This document shows, one piece after another, positions 1 through 10,800 of a stretch of 64,000 nt of DNA. Position 1 is the first letter of the stretch, and the number at the start of each line of letters is the position of its first letter. The translations under genes and the position numbers were made by a program. The DNA comes from Ramazzottius varieornatus (lineage: Eukaryota > Tardigrada > Eutardigrada > Parachela > Ramazzottiidae), in contig BDGG01000002.1 of the NCBI GenBank assembly GCA_001949185.1, positions 2,246,467-2,310,466 on the forward strand. Direction: 5' to 3'. The notes under the pieces are model-generated. The model ran no database searches. It had not been told where the DNA came from and worked only from the letters and a program-made list of their open reading frames with translations.

Positions 1-1498
1 TTCGATGATTAGTACAGACTTGTATGCTTCTTCAGCTTCCTGAAGCAAGCGAGAGCGCAGACTTGTCTCAGCCAATAGGTGAGAAAAAGGGTCCGATGAC
101 TATTAGTCCCAGTACCTTGTCGTCCTTGTCCCCGTACTCCCAGAAAAAAACTCCCCAGAATTGGATTTCTCCATGGCCAGTAGTTGAGAAAGACCTACAT
201 TGAGAAAAATCAAAGATTGAATGGTTTTATACAATTTTTCGCCAGCGTAGTCAAGCTCTCAAAGTGCATGGATTTCGCTTACATGGTCGCCAGCAGTCAT
301 GTTCAGGCTTTTTGCAGCGAGCCGCGAAAAGGTGCTGTTTTTTCGGCGGCAGGAGGAAATTGTTTTTGTTAAAACAAAACTGATCAATCGGCTACTGCAG
401 GTGACAAGCTTACCATGATCTTGCGCATTGTTTGTCCAAACACCAAGTAGTGGGACACTAGAGAAACAGATGCTCAACTGGAGGACACGAGAAGGAGAAA
501 AAACGCTAACAAGATATCGCAACGTACCGCGCGCCTTTCGATTCAGCTGTTCCATCAACAAAGTAAAGCTTATCGTCGGAGAGAACCCGTCGATTTCGTA
601 TACAGTGACATGGAGACTCGGCTCTAACATAATCTTTCTTCTGATGATGTGCGCTCTTTTGCACATCACCGGGTTACGGACGCTTTCACAGAAGAATACA
701 AGGGTTTTCCAGTTGAAGCGCTGCATGAGTTTCACCAGCATTTCTGCATGCGCCGCAGTCGCTGCCGAACCACCCGGTCCGAACTCGATCCGTGTTGGCC
801 GTTTCAATTTTTCGGCGACTTCGAATGTCACTGAAGTGCTGAAATTGAAACACCAGTACAAAGATAAATCAACACGACCAGCGCGGAGGATTCTTCCGCA
901 TTCGATACTAAGAATTTTCTTTGAGTTGAAAGTAAGGTAAATCAATTCACGTACAGGATTGACATCTCAAGCGGCGCAACGGCTCCAGCCACCAACAGCG
1001 TAAACGTGCGCCGCTCAAGCTAATAACCATTTGGCACGTTTCATTCGCCGGTTTTCCACATTTTGCCAGTCTAATATTTTCCGATCTCTGATGCGATCTT
1101 TGAACCCATGGTTCGTAAAATTACCTAAGAATCAGCTTGTTCAAAGCGGTTGCAAGATCCGCGGATGCATGATTATCGCAGTCAGCATCGTTTGACAGAA
1201 ATACAGTCACGTTGGATGTCCGCTATTTTTCCTTGTTTCTGAAGTAAGACCGTCTCAGCAAGTCATCGCTGTTTGACCAAAGATCGCCACAGAACTCATA
1301 CGCCCGATCCGCGACAATATCTTGATTCATCCGCAGCCTGGGAAAGGTGGTACGGATGTCTTGAAGGGCCGATTGGTACGGGGGAGCAATGAATCCCAGG
1401 CTTCCCATTTCAGCTGCGTACATTAATCCGAGTGTGATCACCTCAACGCGGATCGCACCTGCGTTTGTTGTATTTCGATTGGATCTGTATTCATCCAT
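1..1498 (-). CDS. ANF-receptor ligand-binding region, receptor guanylyl cyclase-like, partial
   Basis: Several minus-strand exons read in order like the extracellular ligand-binding domain of receptor guanylyl cyclases (ANF_receptor fold). Segments include GLMYAAEMGSLGFIAPPYQS (about 1420-1360), DCDNHASADLATALN (about 1180-1145), LLVAGAVAPLEMSI (about 1000-957), EFGPGGSAATAAHAEM then MLVKLMQRFNWKTLVFFCE (838-528), VFGQTMRKIM (457-414), AAKSLNMTAGDHV (ending 283) and EAEEAYKSVLII at the left edge. The junctions between 955 and 838 and between 528 and 457 keep phase with normal GT-AG sites. Three others do not: an in-frame TAG near 1223, a phase mismatch near 1127-1035, and another between 414 and 344. 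Either I misplaced exons or the gene is degraded. No signal peptide exon was identified, and the kinase-like and cyclase domains would lie outside the window. Family call moderate; integrity unsure. Confidence 0.55.
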
Positions 1499-1641
1499 GA
1501 AAGTCTTCGGTTCTGAGACAGAGCAGCACAGGTACTCTGAACGTGAACAAAGTTGACGATGAATTTATTAGACGATACAAGGAAAGATTGCTCAAGAAGT
1601 CAACGCGTGGACCTTTGATCTTTCGGTGTCCTGTACAGTGT

Positions 1642-1793
1642 ACGACAAAGTAACCGTTAAAAATGGGCGTAACACTCCAGCTGAGCTTACTTACGACTCA
1701 GCCAATGAGAATTAGCTTCTGCTACATTTGTAAATTTCATTGTCTTTAACCATCTGGTTCTATACACCCATTTTTAACGGTTTATTTTGTCGG
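1642..1793. repeat. Inverted repeat, arms of about 30 bp
   Basis: The arm at 1642-1671 (core AACCGTTAAAAATGGGCGTA) is repeated in reverse complement at 1763-1793 with a few mismatches, leaving about 90 bp between. This is the shape of a small MITE-like element. Its right arm runs directly into a second hairpin beginning at 1791. Confidence 0.6.
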
Positions 1794-1905
1794 GCTTCTC
1801 TAGCCTTCTCTTTAGCTTCAGTCTCCGTGGCTCCATATGTGCTGAAGCCATAGCACATATGTTGGCTAATCCACTGGAGCTAAAGAGAAGGCCAGAGAGG
1901 CCCGC
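1791..1905. repeat. Long imperfect hairpin abutting the previous inverted repeat
   Basis: The left arm 1791-1817 (core CCTTCTCTTTAGCT) pairs with the right arm 1878-1905 (core AGCTAAAGAGAAGG). A second inner palindrome around 1832-1862 (CATATGTGCT and AGCACATATG) continues the fold, so most of the 115 bp can form one stem. Confidence 0.6.
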
Positions 1906-2432
1906 CTTCCGTTATGCATGGTTTCTATTTCGCGCCTGCTGAGTGCATGCAGGCACAGAACGGAATGGGGTGTCTTGCCATTGACGCTTCCATTGCATTC
2001 ACTACGGTTTCTACTGCACCTCAGTAAACCCTAAATAACTCAAGTCTATGCAATATGAAAGTTCCCAAATTGCTCCAAATAGCCACCTAATAGGCATCAG
2101 GTAAAACCCCGACGTGGCCCAAATGGGATTAGCTCAGATTCAAGGCCGGAGAGGCTCTGCCAACCGGGTACAGTACTTCCGGTTTTACAGCTCGGTACTA
2201 GTATCTAGAGGTTTGTTTGAACAAGCGTGTCAAAAAAGAGCAAACAAGCTGACAGCGAAGGTTTTTCTTCGTGGAGACTCTTCGTGTTTTTCAAAGTCGA
2301 TTAGGAAATGAATTGTCTGCCAAGACTGAATCTACCCTACGCGAAAGAAATTTACCGGCAACCAAAGGACAGAAATTGCCGCTGGCACTTTTTGCCGTTT
2401 GCACTGTTTCAGTTAACATAATGGTCGATGGA

Positions 2433-4574
2433 TTACAGTTGAGTAAGCACAAGCAGGGGCAGAACTCCCACCAGGGAGCTACCAATCGTCGTCGCCCGAC
2501 TCTTCTGAATCTCCAGCGGGCTTTCCGCTTTTCGACCTTGTGCTTCGCTAGCTCCACCTGGATGTACGTCGGCTCGAACAGAAGCCGAGCGTGATGAGTA
2601 CAGCGATACAATCCGATTTCCGATAGGCTGAACTGGTCGGAAGTTTTTGAGTATCCTGGTTTCCGTCGCATTCGCCACGGTTTGGATTTGCCCATCCTCA
2701 TCGTGAACGTGGCCTTCCAACCGCCGGAAGGCTTCCATCTAAAACAGAACTAAATGATCCATCAGTCAACGTTTCCAGAGAGAATGATCCTCGGGGTGGT
2801 CTGCTTGGATTACCAGTCATCGTCACGAGATTACCTGTTGTCGAGATATGGGAACGGGCTGGCGGAACACAGACCATTTGACAACTGGATCACAGGGTGG
2901 AGTAGTTAAAGATCCGGTGTACCGGTAGTAATCACGGTACTTAGGAAGGAGAGACTGCAGAGTGAAGGTCGGAAGGTAAGCGTCGACCGGCTCTAGAATA
3001 AAGATTCCGAGTTCATAATCTAAACGGGCTGAAGTGCTTTGCGCAGCGCTCGTTCTGATTACTAAAATTTGAAAAAAACAGACGAGGAACCTACCGTCAG
3101 GCTTGATTACTCTTTCTAAAGCCTGGGTTACCGGGTCCAGGTTGGGATTGGCATTCTCGTCACTGACCACGTCGAAGAAGATTCCTATTACGGCTAAATT
3201 AAGGTCCTCGTTTTCGTTTTTCAGCTCCTTCTTGTCGTCATTGGCCTTCTCGTCATGGACGCGTTTCTTATGCACAATGTGCAACTAAAATATTCGACAC
3301 GATCGAATTGGTACAATCCTACGCAGGTTTAGCTCTCACGAACGTACTTCCAGGGGATACTGATGCCCGTCAACCCGATGTTCCGAGCCTTCGAAGTCCT
3401 CTTCCCCCCAGTGAAAGTGTAGTTGCACCACTTCGTACTTGTCGACAAGAGCACCACCTTGAAGTTGCGGCGGACACGTGTAGTTGCCTTTCATCACAAC
3501 TACGGAAAGAGGAGAGAACGTATTCAAAGTGAGTTTCAACGTATTAATGTATTCAATGTGGAAACAAATAAAGAAATTCATTTCCGACCGGTATGTCCAT
3601 TGTTGAAGATTTTCCATGCATGGTGGGGCGGGTGTTCATCATAGTCCACGAAGAATATATGTTGGAGAGTGTCGCTGGGTTGGATCCTCGAGGTATCAAA
3701 GTTGATGGGCGACTGGTTGTGACGACCACACTTAGGGTACTCGTCTCGCCACTTGTCTACCGGCTGCGTAGAGTTCACTCCTGGAAAAAAGGAGGAAGAT
3801 TTTGAGGACTGCAAAATCTGTATATAATGATACAGCCAATGGCCTTCCCCTCTCCTGTTTACTCTTATCTAAGTACAGCGTAGTACTTCCTGCTTTAATG
3901 CATAGCCATGCTTTTGCTGCCTTCATGAAGCGATGCACAAATTTGTTTTCCTCATTCACTTTCTCTTCTTGCTTCGAACGATGAGGTTTAGCGTTATTGA
4001 TGGTAGACCTCACCCGTAAACTGTGTACCCAACAGACAAAACCGCTATTCCCGAGCTCAAAATTAAACTTTCGGCATGTTGTGAAAGCTGGACTGGACGC
4101 TGGACGCTGAAAGTGGACAAGGGACAGACACCGGTTGGATAAGTGTACTGAATAGCTGAACTAGACAATTCCGCTTAAAACTGCGTAACAGCGACAATGG
4201 AAGCTCGGTAACATGGAACGAAGAACCGGTAAGACATTGCTTTTGCAGAATATCATCAGTGCACTTGTCCAACCGCCGTTTGTCTATTGTCCACGTCCCA
4301 ACGTCGAGTTCAGCTTTTACAACATGCCGAAAATTTCCTAGTTAGAGCGATAACGCCAGTCGTGCGAAAGCTACATTCACATTCCTCTACGGTATATCCG
4401 TGTGGTACAAAAGCTTTGCATTGTGAGCATTCAGTCGACTCGCGCTCAATCACAGATACATTTCCGGTAAAGCCTACCTGTGTGCCGGGATATGTATCTC
4501 CATCTTCCGGCACCATCAACATATGATCCAGCAACAATAAATATCAAACAGTACAAAATTAAATGCGAATGCAT
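2433..4574 (-). CDS. Alpha-carbonic anhydrase, secreted and GPI-anchored type
   Basis: Interconverts CO2 and bicarbonate at the cell surface. Exons 4574-4478, 3780-3589, 3499-3348, 3284-3095, 3061-2835 and 2738-2433 join in phase to 387 aa. The first exon gives a signal peptide. The alpha-CA core follows: QSPINF (55-60), NNGHTV with the proton-shuttle His95, QLHFHWG (zinc ligands His124 and His126), SEH with gatekeeper Glu136, LHIVH (third zinc ligand His149), SLTTPPC with the Thr199-equivalent Thr263, and RPVQP near the C-terminus. Cys50 and Cys267 match the disulfide of CA IV-type enzymes. The end is hydrophobic ([12 protein letters not shown]) after a small-residue site, as for a GPI signal. 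All catalytic residues I can place are present. The part just after LHIVH, usually a conserved tryptophan-containing stretch, is instead very rich in Lys, Glu and Asp (about residues 153-176). The start at 4574 is the ATG heading the signal peptide. Confidence 0.9.
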
Positions 4575-5460
4575 GACGAGATCGGCTCTGTCACGCCTTT
4601 GGTATGGGGTCCTGGAGAAAGAGCCTGGAAGAGCTTTAGCTAAGGCCAAGACAGCCAAGATCAAGTCTTCTCTAACCTTGTCTGCTGCGAACCGAACAGG
4701 GCGTTGGACTTTCGAACACCATGGTGGCGTAATCCCAGACTATAGCCTACTTACTTATCAAATCTTTCACGTCGCTTGGGTTCTTCGGAGCCAAACCATT
4801 TACCTCGTCAACTCAACACTTGATAGCTCAGGTTTCTTAGATGCTCGCTAAACACCCATTTGATGGCGGTTGTTAAAAAACGTTAATGGATATCTCGAGC
4901 TTCTGCCGACATGCCGTCATTTTCGTTTCCACCTCATCATTCACAGTTCGGTCAATACTGCACTGTATGTATGTCCAGCCATAGGACTTTTCCCCAAAAT
5001 CAATCAACAATGATTCAGTCAGTGACCGATCACTCAATCAAAAGTCCTATAGTGATGATGCCGGACATCAGTCGACACCGATCATAATTGATAATGTAAT
5101 AATAGCAAAGTGTTAACGTCAGTTGAAGAAAACGCATGGAACAACAGGTTGACCAAAATAATGACCGACAACCTAAAAGATCGAATAACAGCCCGAACAT
5201 TGTGAAAACCAAAAAATCAAACTGTCTTGAGACAATGAGAACGATTTGCTGTGGTGTACCCAGAATAGTAAACAGATGCGTAGTACCAAAACGCCTGTAT
5301 GAAAACACCATATGAGAACATAAAAGCTTCCGCTTATTGACACATACCAGAATCAGCAACCACAGGAGAGATAATACACCATGCGATCAAGTAAAACCCA
5401 AAAATTTTCCTAGCTCGTCAGAGAGTCTTCAGCTTGCGATCACATCCATCGACAGAGTCG
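4575..5460. other. Intergenic region between carbonic anhydrase and Hox3
   Basis: No gene seen. It should contain the carbonic anhydrase promoter and the Hox3 3' UTR. It includes an inverted repeat with arms at 4971-4991 and 5040-5068. Confidence 0.5.
4971..5068. repeat. Small inverted repeat, about 98 bp
   Basis: The sequence ATAGGACTTTT at 4981-4991 returns as AAAAGTCCTAT at 5040-5050. The outer ATGTCC (4971-4976) returns as GGACAT (5063-5068). The right arm carries an extra few bases between the two blocks, so the stem is imperfect. Confidence 0.5.
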
Positions 5461-7183
5461 TTAAACCCCGTCCAGTTCGCGCTTGCCGCCTTTTTTCGGG
5501 TTTTTCCCTGGCTTTACCGTGATGGTTCCGTTGTCATACTCTATCGCACTGTCAGGTCCATTCAGCTGGTCCGTCAAGTCCGACAGTCGTTTGACAGCGC
5601 CATCTGCGGTCGAAGGGTTGTTGCCGTAGGCGTGGCTGTTGGCCATGATAACCGATCCTGTTCGATGGTGCTCCGTGGTGTCCGGCATGCCATTTTGCGA
5701 CCCACAGCCCTTCCCGCTGGATCCCGCTTGGCACTTGTGTTGGTGAGGCATCGTGTCGGAATAGGAGGCGCAGGAAGACGACATGAGCTGGCCACTCCCA
5801 CCGGTAGGGTTGTAGGGGATACCTTTGGCTTTAGACTCCTTCTTGGCTTTCATCCGTCTGTTTTCTGCAATAAAAACGCGTTCGGTTGATGCACCAGATT
5901 TGCCGTGAAATATCGCAGAAAAAGTGCCATGTATTCCTGATTCCTCTCCTGAATTTCAGTAACACAGTAAACTGGCTGAATTTTGACTGAATATGACTGT
6001 CATTGCCCAATTGGTACAACGTTCTTGAAATCGGGCGTCTTTTGTGCTAAAAAATTTCACTTACGGAACCAGATCTTGATCTGTCTTTCGGAAAGGACCA
6101 GCTGTTGAGCCATCTCGATCCGCCGTGGCCGACAGAGGTACTTGCTGTAATGGAACTCTTTTTCCAGCTCTACCAACTGGGCGCTCGTGTACGCGGTCCT
6201 TGCTCGCTTGCTTCCGTTACCACCATGTCCATGACGCCCTTCATCCCCCTCATACCCTAAGGAAACAAACGTTTATTCCACTTTTATTCCTGTTCTAAAA
6301 GGAAGCGTAAGATAGCAATGATTGCACCATCAAGAGGGTTGTGTTTACCTTCGTAGCCTTCTGCCGAACCTTCGGATGACGGATTAGGCGAACCCATCGG
6401 CGCAGTAACCGCAGGTGGCGCTGGTGGTGTGACGAGATCATTTTTGTACGAGTACCCACTTTCCGGTGAGTGTCTCTCCTCCGCATTCTCCTGCTTGATG
6501 TTTTTCCTCCTTCCACCGCCACCCGAACCCCTGGACTGTTTCATCCAGTCGTAAATTTCATGTTTCGGTCCAGCCGGTTGCTGTGGCTGTTGTACCGACT
6601 GCATGGTCTGACCTGCTCCTGGATATCCAGCAGCCGGGTACGAACCAGGCGAAGTCCGAATGGTCGTCGTGGGTGACGACGTCGGCGAGAACTGCGATGA
6701 ACGAACTTGGTTGATGGGAGGCACTTCCGGTCGGAAGGCCGTCGTGTTGTTTCGGCTGTAGGTCACGTCATTTTCCACTGCACTGTTGTAAACACTGGCC
6801 GGTGTGTGATGAGACGGGAAGCGTGGTGCGGTCTCATAGTCGACTGGAGTAACGTAGTCGGCAGTGTATGTAGGTACTTGATGGGTTGGCTCGACGTGGT
6901 GGTAGGAGTAGGGGCTGTAGTGAGACTGACCGGGATAGGGGGCGCTGGTGTACGAGCTGTACGGGCTGTGCATATAAGGACTGCTAGCGGAAGTGAAGTC
7001 GCCGACAGAGGGCGCCATACTGTGGTGCGCCAGTGACGGGTAGTAGTGCATGCCCTGCTTGCTCATGGCACTGCCGTATGAGCCGTGGCTGGCGGCGTGC
7101 GCGGAAGCAGCCGAACCGTAAGAAATGGGATCGTAGATACCGGGTGGCTCCATGGGAAAAGGATTGGGACCCATTGTCACCAT
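5461..7183 (-). CDS. Hox3: Hox3 homeodomain transcription factor
   Basis: A nuclear DNA-binding protein of the Hox3 class. Exons 7183-6349, 6256-6065 and 5864-5461 join in phase to 476 aa. The N-terminal half is rich in Tyr, Ser, Pro and His. The hexapeptide region reads YDWMKQS (211-217), the PBC/Exd-interaction motif in Hox3-like form. The homeodomain is at about 294-353. It begins [20 protein letters not shown], which is diagnostic of Hox3, and later has RQIKIWF then QNRRMKAKK with Gln50 and Asn51. The second intron (6064-5865) splits the Gln50 codon after its first base. Helix 3 is therefore encoded by two exons. The start at 7183 is the first ATG after an apparent splice acceptor at about 7210, so a 5' untranslated exon is likely. 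No other Hox gene is in the window. Confidence 0.95.
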
Positions 7184-7430
7184 GTCTTTCGGGATCTGGG
7201 GTATTGGGCCTGCAAACGATATGAAGCCAGTCAGAGAAATTGAACTTCAGCGTGCTATAGCATGGCGAGCGCCTCGTAGAAAATTGGCAGAAGGTTCCTC
7301 GGTGTAGTTTATCGTTGCCAATATCTGCCATTGAGTGAAGAGCAACTAAGTTAGTTTAGTATCCCGGCCTATTACAGTAAACCTTGCGATGAGATTTTTG
7401 CTGAGGCTGTGCCAGCTCAGTTTTCAAAAT

Positions 7431-7898
7431 GTACACGCACGATGGGTAAGTATGGGACAGCAAAAAGTGTGTGACAGGTCTTTTCGCTAGGGCGGCACGG
7501 GCAGGTGATTCTTACTACAAGTAAAAACCAGCACTGAAGGCTGCTTTGCAGTACATACGTTCTGAATAAGTGGCAGAAAGCGCGTTCTTGAAGGCTTTTT
7601 CGATGTACCGTCGAGGTCGCTTGGTCTTGGGCTGGGACATTACGGAAATAGGAACGATATGAGTTCGAGAGCGTCTCTGGAAGAAAGTAAATAAACAATC
7701 CGCAGCCTCGAAGCGCAAAAGTCGAGCAGCTGATCGGCTGATGGGCACTGTCCATGACAATTTTCTACGGTTAAATTTTACTGCGTTACGTCATAGGCTC
7801 GATTTTCATTGCTGGCTCGCATTTGGGATGTGAATTTGCCGTCCTTTCCGCCTGTCCCATACTTTTTACTGTTCCATACTTACCCATCGTGCGTGTAC
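7431..7898. mobile_element. MITE-like element with about 28-bp terminal inverted repeats
   Basis: The left end 7431-7458 (GTACACGCACGATGGGTAAG and onward) matches the reverse complement of 7871-7898 almost perfectly. About 470 bp lie between the outer ends. Near the inner sides, TATGGGACAG at 7451 and CCTGTCCCATA at 7852 add a further partial repeat. I see no transposase frame inside and no clear target-site duplication. Confidence 0.65.
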
Positions 7899-10800
7899 CT
7901 GTTGATCTTTTAACGGTAATACTTCGCACGGTATGGATTACTCAAATTGTTCTTCAAAAGAGAAGGACTTGAGTCCCCGGAACGTGCCCGACGACCAACT
8001 TTCTTGTTTGATTTAACGCTGTCATCGAAAACTGAATTCGGACTATTTCCAGCGCATTTATCAGTACGACGAAATTTATAGTCGTCAGGGCGGAACCAGC
8101 TTTGACGGTCGCCACAACACTCGTTAGGCATTGTTGACAGGCAGGTTTTTTGCTGGGGCGTTTACTGCGGCTTTTTTCTCACGCTCCGGAAATACCGATA
8201 GCGTATGGAAATGATCGGCACGAGCATGCTTATTTTGTCATGATTGGTTTGATCAGATGTGTAGGCCGCGGACCTGCCGAGCGCGTGCGGCCATACGGGC
8301 TTCTGAGAAATATTTTCGATTGTTCCAAGGCAGAGCAAGACAAAAAGTCAATCAACGCAACGTTTTCGGCAGGATGTCTTTTCAAAGTGCTACAGCCGAA
8401 ATGTATCGGAGTAAAAAGGCGAGTTTATAAACGTGCGTCCACTTGTACGCAATCGGCTTACCAGAATCAGAATTATCAATTGTCCTCGATTGTCCTATCC
8501 TGTCATATTATTGAACGTACAAATTTTTGAAGCCAAGATCAGACACAGAACAGTACGCGAGTTATTGGAATACATAGCAGCGAGATAGTCGAGCATATTT
8601 TTGGTGGCTGGACTCGCAGTTTCTTCTGAGTAGTGGTATTTGTGGATTTTTTAGTCGTTTTTGTTACCCTGACGTATTTTTGTTAACCTTGAAAATTGAA
8701 ATAATTTCGTGGTAAAGTACGAGGAGGCCTTTCTTCCGTGTGTCAAGCGTCATGAGTGATAGAAACGAAGATTTGTAGTTTGACAGCTCTATACTTATGG
8801 AAATCGTCAAGCTTGTTTGCGCAAATAACAATGTTAGCACCAAAAAAACGTGCAATGGTCCGTCAGTGGGCGAACCGGAAACTGAGAGGTCACCTGCAGT
8901 GCATATTCTCAGCTCGGCATGCAGTGTTGGACTATGCATGCAGCTCGTCTTTACGACATGCCTGACAGACATATCAAAAAGGCAAAAGCAACTTCAAGAA
9001 AACGCATTCGAAGTGTTCATCACTTTATCGCCGGAGGGCCTGAAAATTTGATGGAGAAATCAGATAGAAATGTATGAAAAGCTGGCCAAAGTGTGTTTTG
9101 ATGTCCGGCTCCGAACTTCCATTTGACCGAGAAGTACCAAATCGTTACTGTATGAAGATGCAAAAGAATGACCGGTGAGATACGTCTCATCAGAAAAGCA
9201 ATCAAAGAGTCGTATGAGAATAACCTTATCGGCCGACGGCTACAGTTTTTTTTTATTTCGATTGTATGAAACGGATGGAAGTATTGTATGATGAAGTAAT
9301 TGTAGGCTGAGATGGTGATGTATGTTGGATCGTTAATCATTGAATGTGAAAGGCTGGCTAACTTGGTAAAGTGTACGAAAGAAAATTAATGAGCTTATAA
9401 AATTACGGAAGAGCCGGGCGAGAATGCTTTAGGGAGAGCCGGTGTAGGGAAACTGAAAGCAGCGGCTGACTTTCCCGTAATGGATGGTCCAATTCATTTG
9501 ATGGCAATTTAGAGCCTTTAACAGACATTTAGAAGGCCATTACGCTCTTCAACTGCCGTCATAACCATAGCTTTAAAACCTCATACAAATCCACACACAC
9601 TGAAGGACCCTCTTTCAACAAGTTTAGACTCAATGATCACTTGAAAAAAATCGCACGTCTCCTTTTCAGCGACATGGTTTGTCACCAATTGAATTTCGGA
9701 CGAATATTTTGGTATCCACAACTTCACACTGGGTGTCGAACACCCTTCCCTGGCTACAGATCGATCAAGTAAATTATATTTCGCAGTGGTATCGCGACAA
9801 AGCCTTCAGTTTACCCTGGAATTATAGCCTCAACGCCGAAGTTCGTAGAAGAAGCCAAAATTTTATTTTACAGCGTTTTCGTCAATGCACGATTACGGTA
9901 GGATCCCAAAGTGCCGCATATTCAACACAGAGAAATCTGCGCTGAGAGAGCAGTGAAAACCTTTTTTTTTCGGTAGTGAGTATCTGAATCGCCCGCTTGA
10001 GCGAGCGCAGACTTCATGCACGGTGGCACCTCAGACAAAGTTTACTGAGAAGATTCACTGACTAAACGCTTGTCGAAACTTTACTGCTGGTTTCAGAAGG
10101 TTACAATGCAATTAAAGAGCCATAAAACTTACTTCGATGATCGTTCTGTGGTTTGGTCACTTTCAACCCCTTCAAAACTGCAATGGAGGTCCGCTTCTTC
10201 GAGTTCGGTCAATCGTTAAGGTTGCATCCTTCTTTCCTTTGCCGGTGAAGACAGGAGGGGATTTTGAAGGTTGATGGCCGGTTTCGGTTGGGACGTTGAT
10301 TAATGGCTTGACACGTCCTTCTCCCGATATATCTTATGTTGATGATGTCCAGTCCCGAACGACGAAGAAGATGCCGGAGGACTAGGTCGTTAAATTAATG
10401 ACCATTCGCCTGCGCGAGTGCGCGCCGTGATTAATTATATATTATGCAGACCGTTAAGCATTAACGTCCAAAGTCGTTTCAGGGATAAAGACGACACATT
10501 TGATCTGCAGGACGACAAGTTTAGCCTTGCCTCATTAGGGCGGAATAATAATCATCAATAAAAGGCTGCGCGAAATGGGGAAGAAATTGAGTGCTTGACT
10601 GGGCAAAAAGCGAGCTATGACTAGCCTCAAGTCATAAAGATGATATTTTCAGCTGGTGCTTCAATGGTCTAGAGGGAACGACGCGTTGCACATCCAAAGG
10701 ACTGACTGTGGACAGCAAAATGGCGTCGTTAAACGAGCAGGCTATAAACGTTAGCCGTTTTGCGTGCTCTCTTCTTCTGATAAGTACACACACAGATGGC

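Larger units (their letters stand above)
1499..2432. other. Intergenic stretch with two adjacent inverted repeats
   Basis: I see no gene here. It lies between the start of the ANF-receptor gene and the 3' end of the carbonic anhydrase gene, so it should hold the former's promoter and the latter's 3' UTR. Its notable content is the nested inverted-repeat block at 1642-1905, listed separately. Confidence 0.5.

Noticed and set aside
428-940. 170-aa plus-strand frame
   Set aside because: It lies opposite the ANF-receptor exons and has no recognisable domain.
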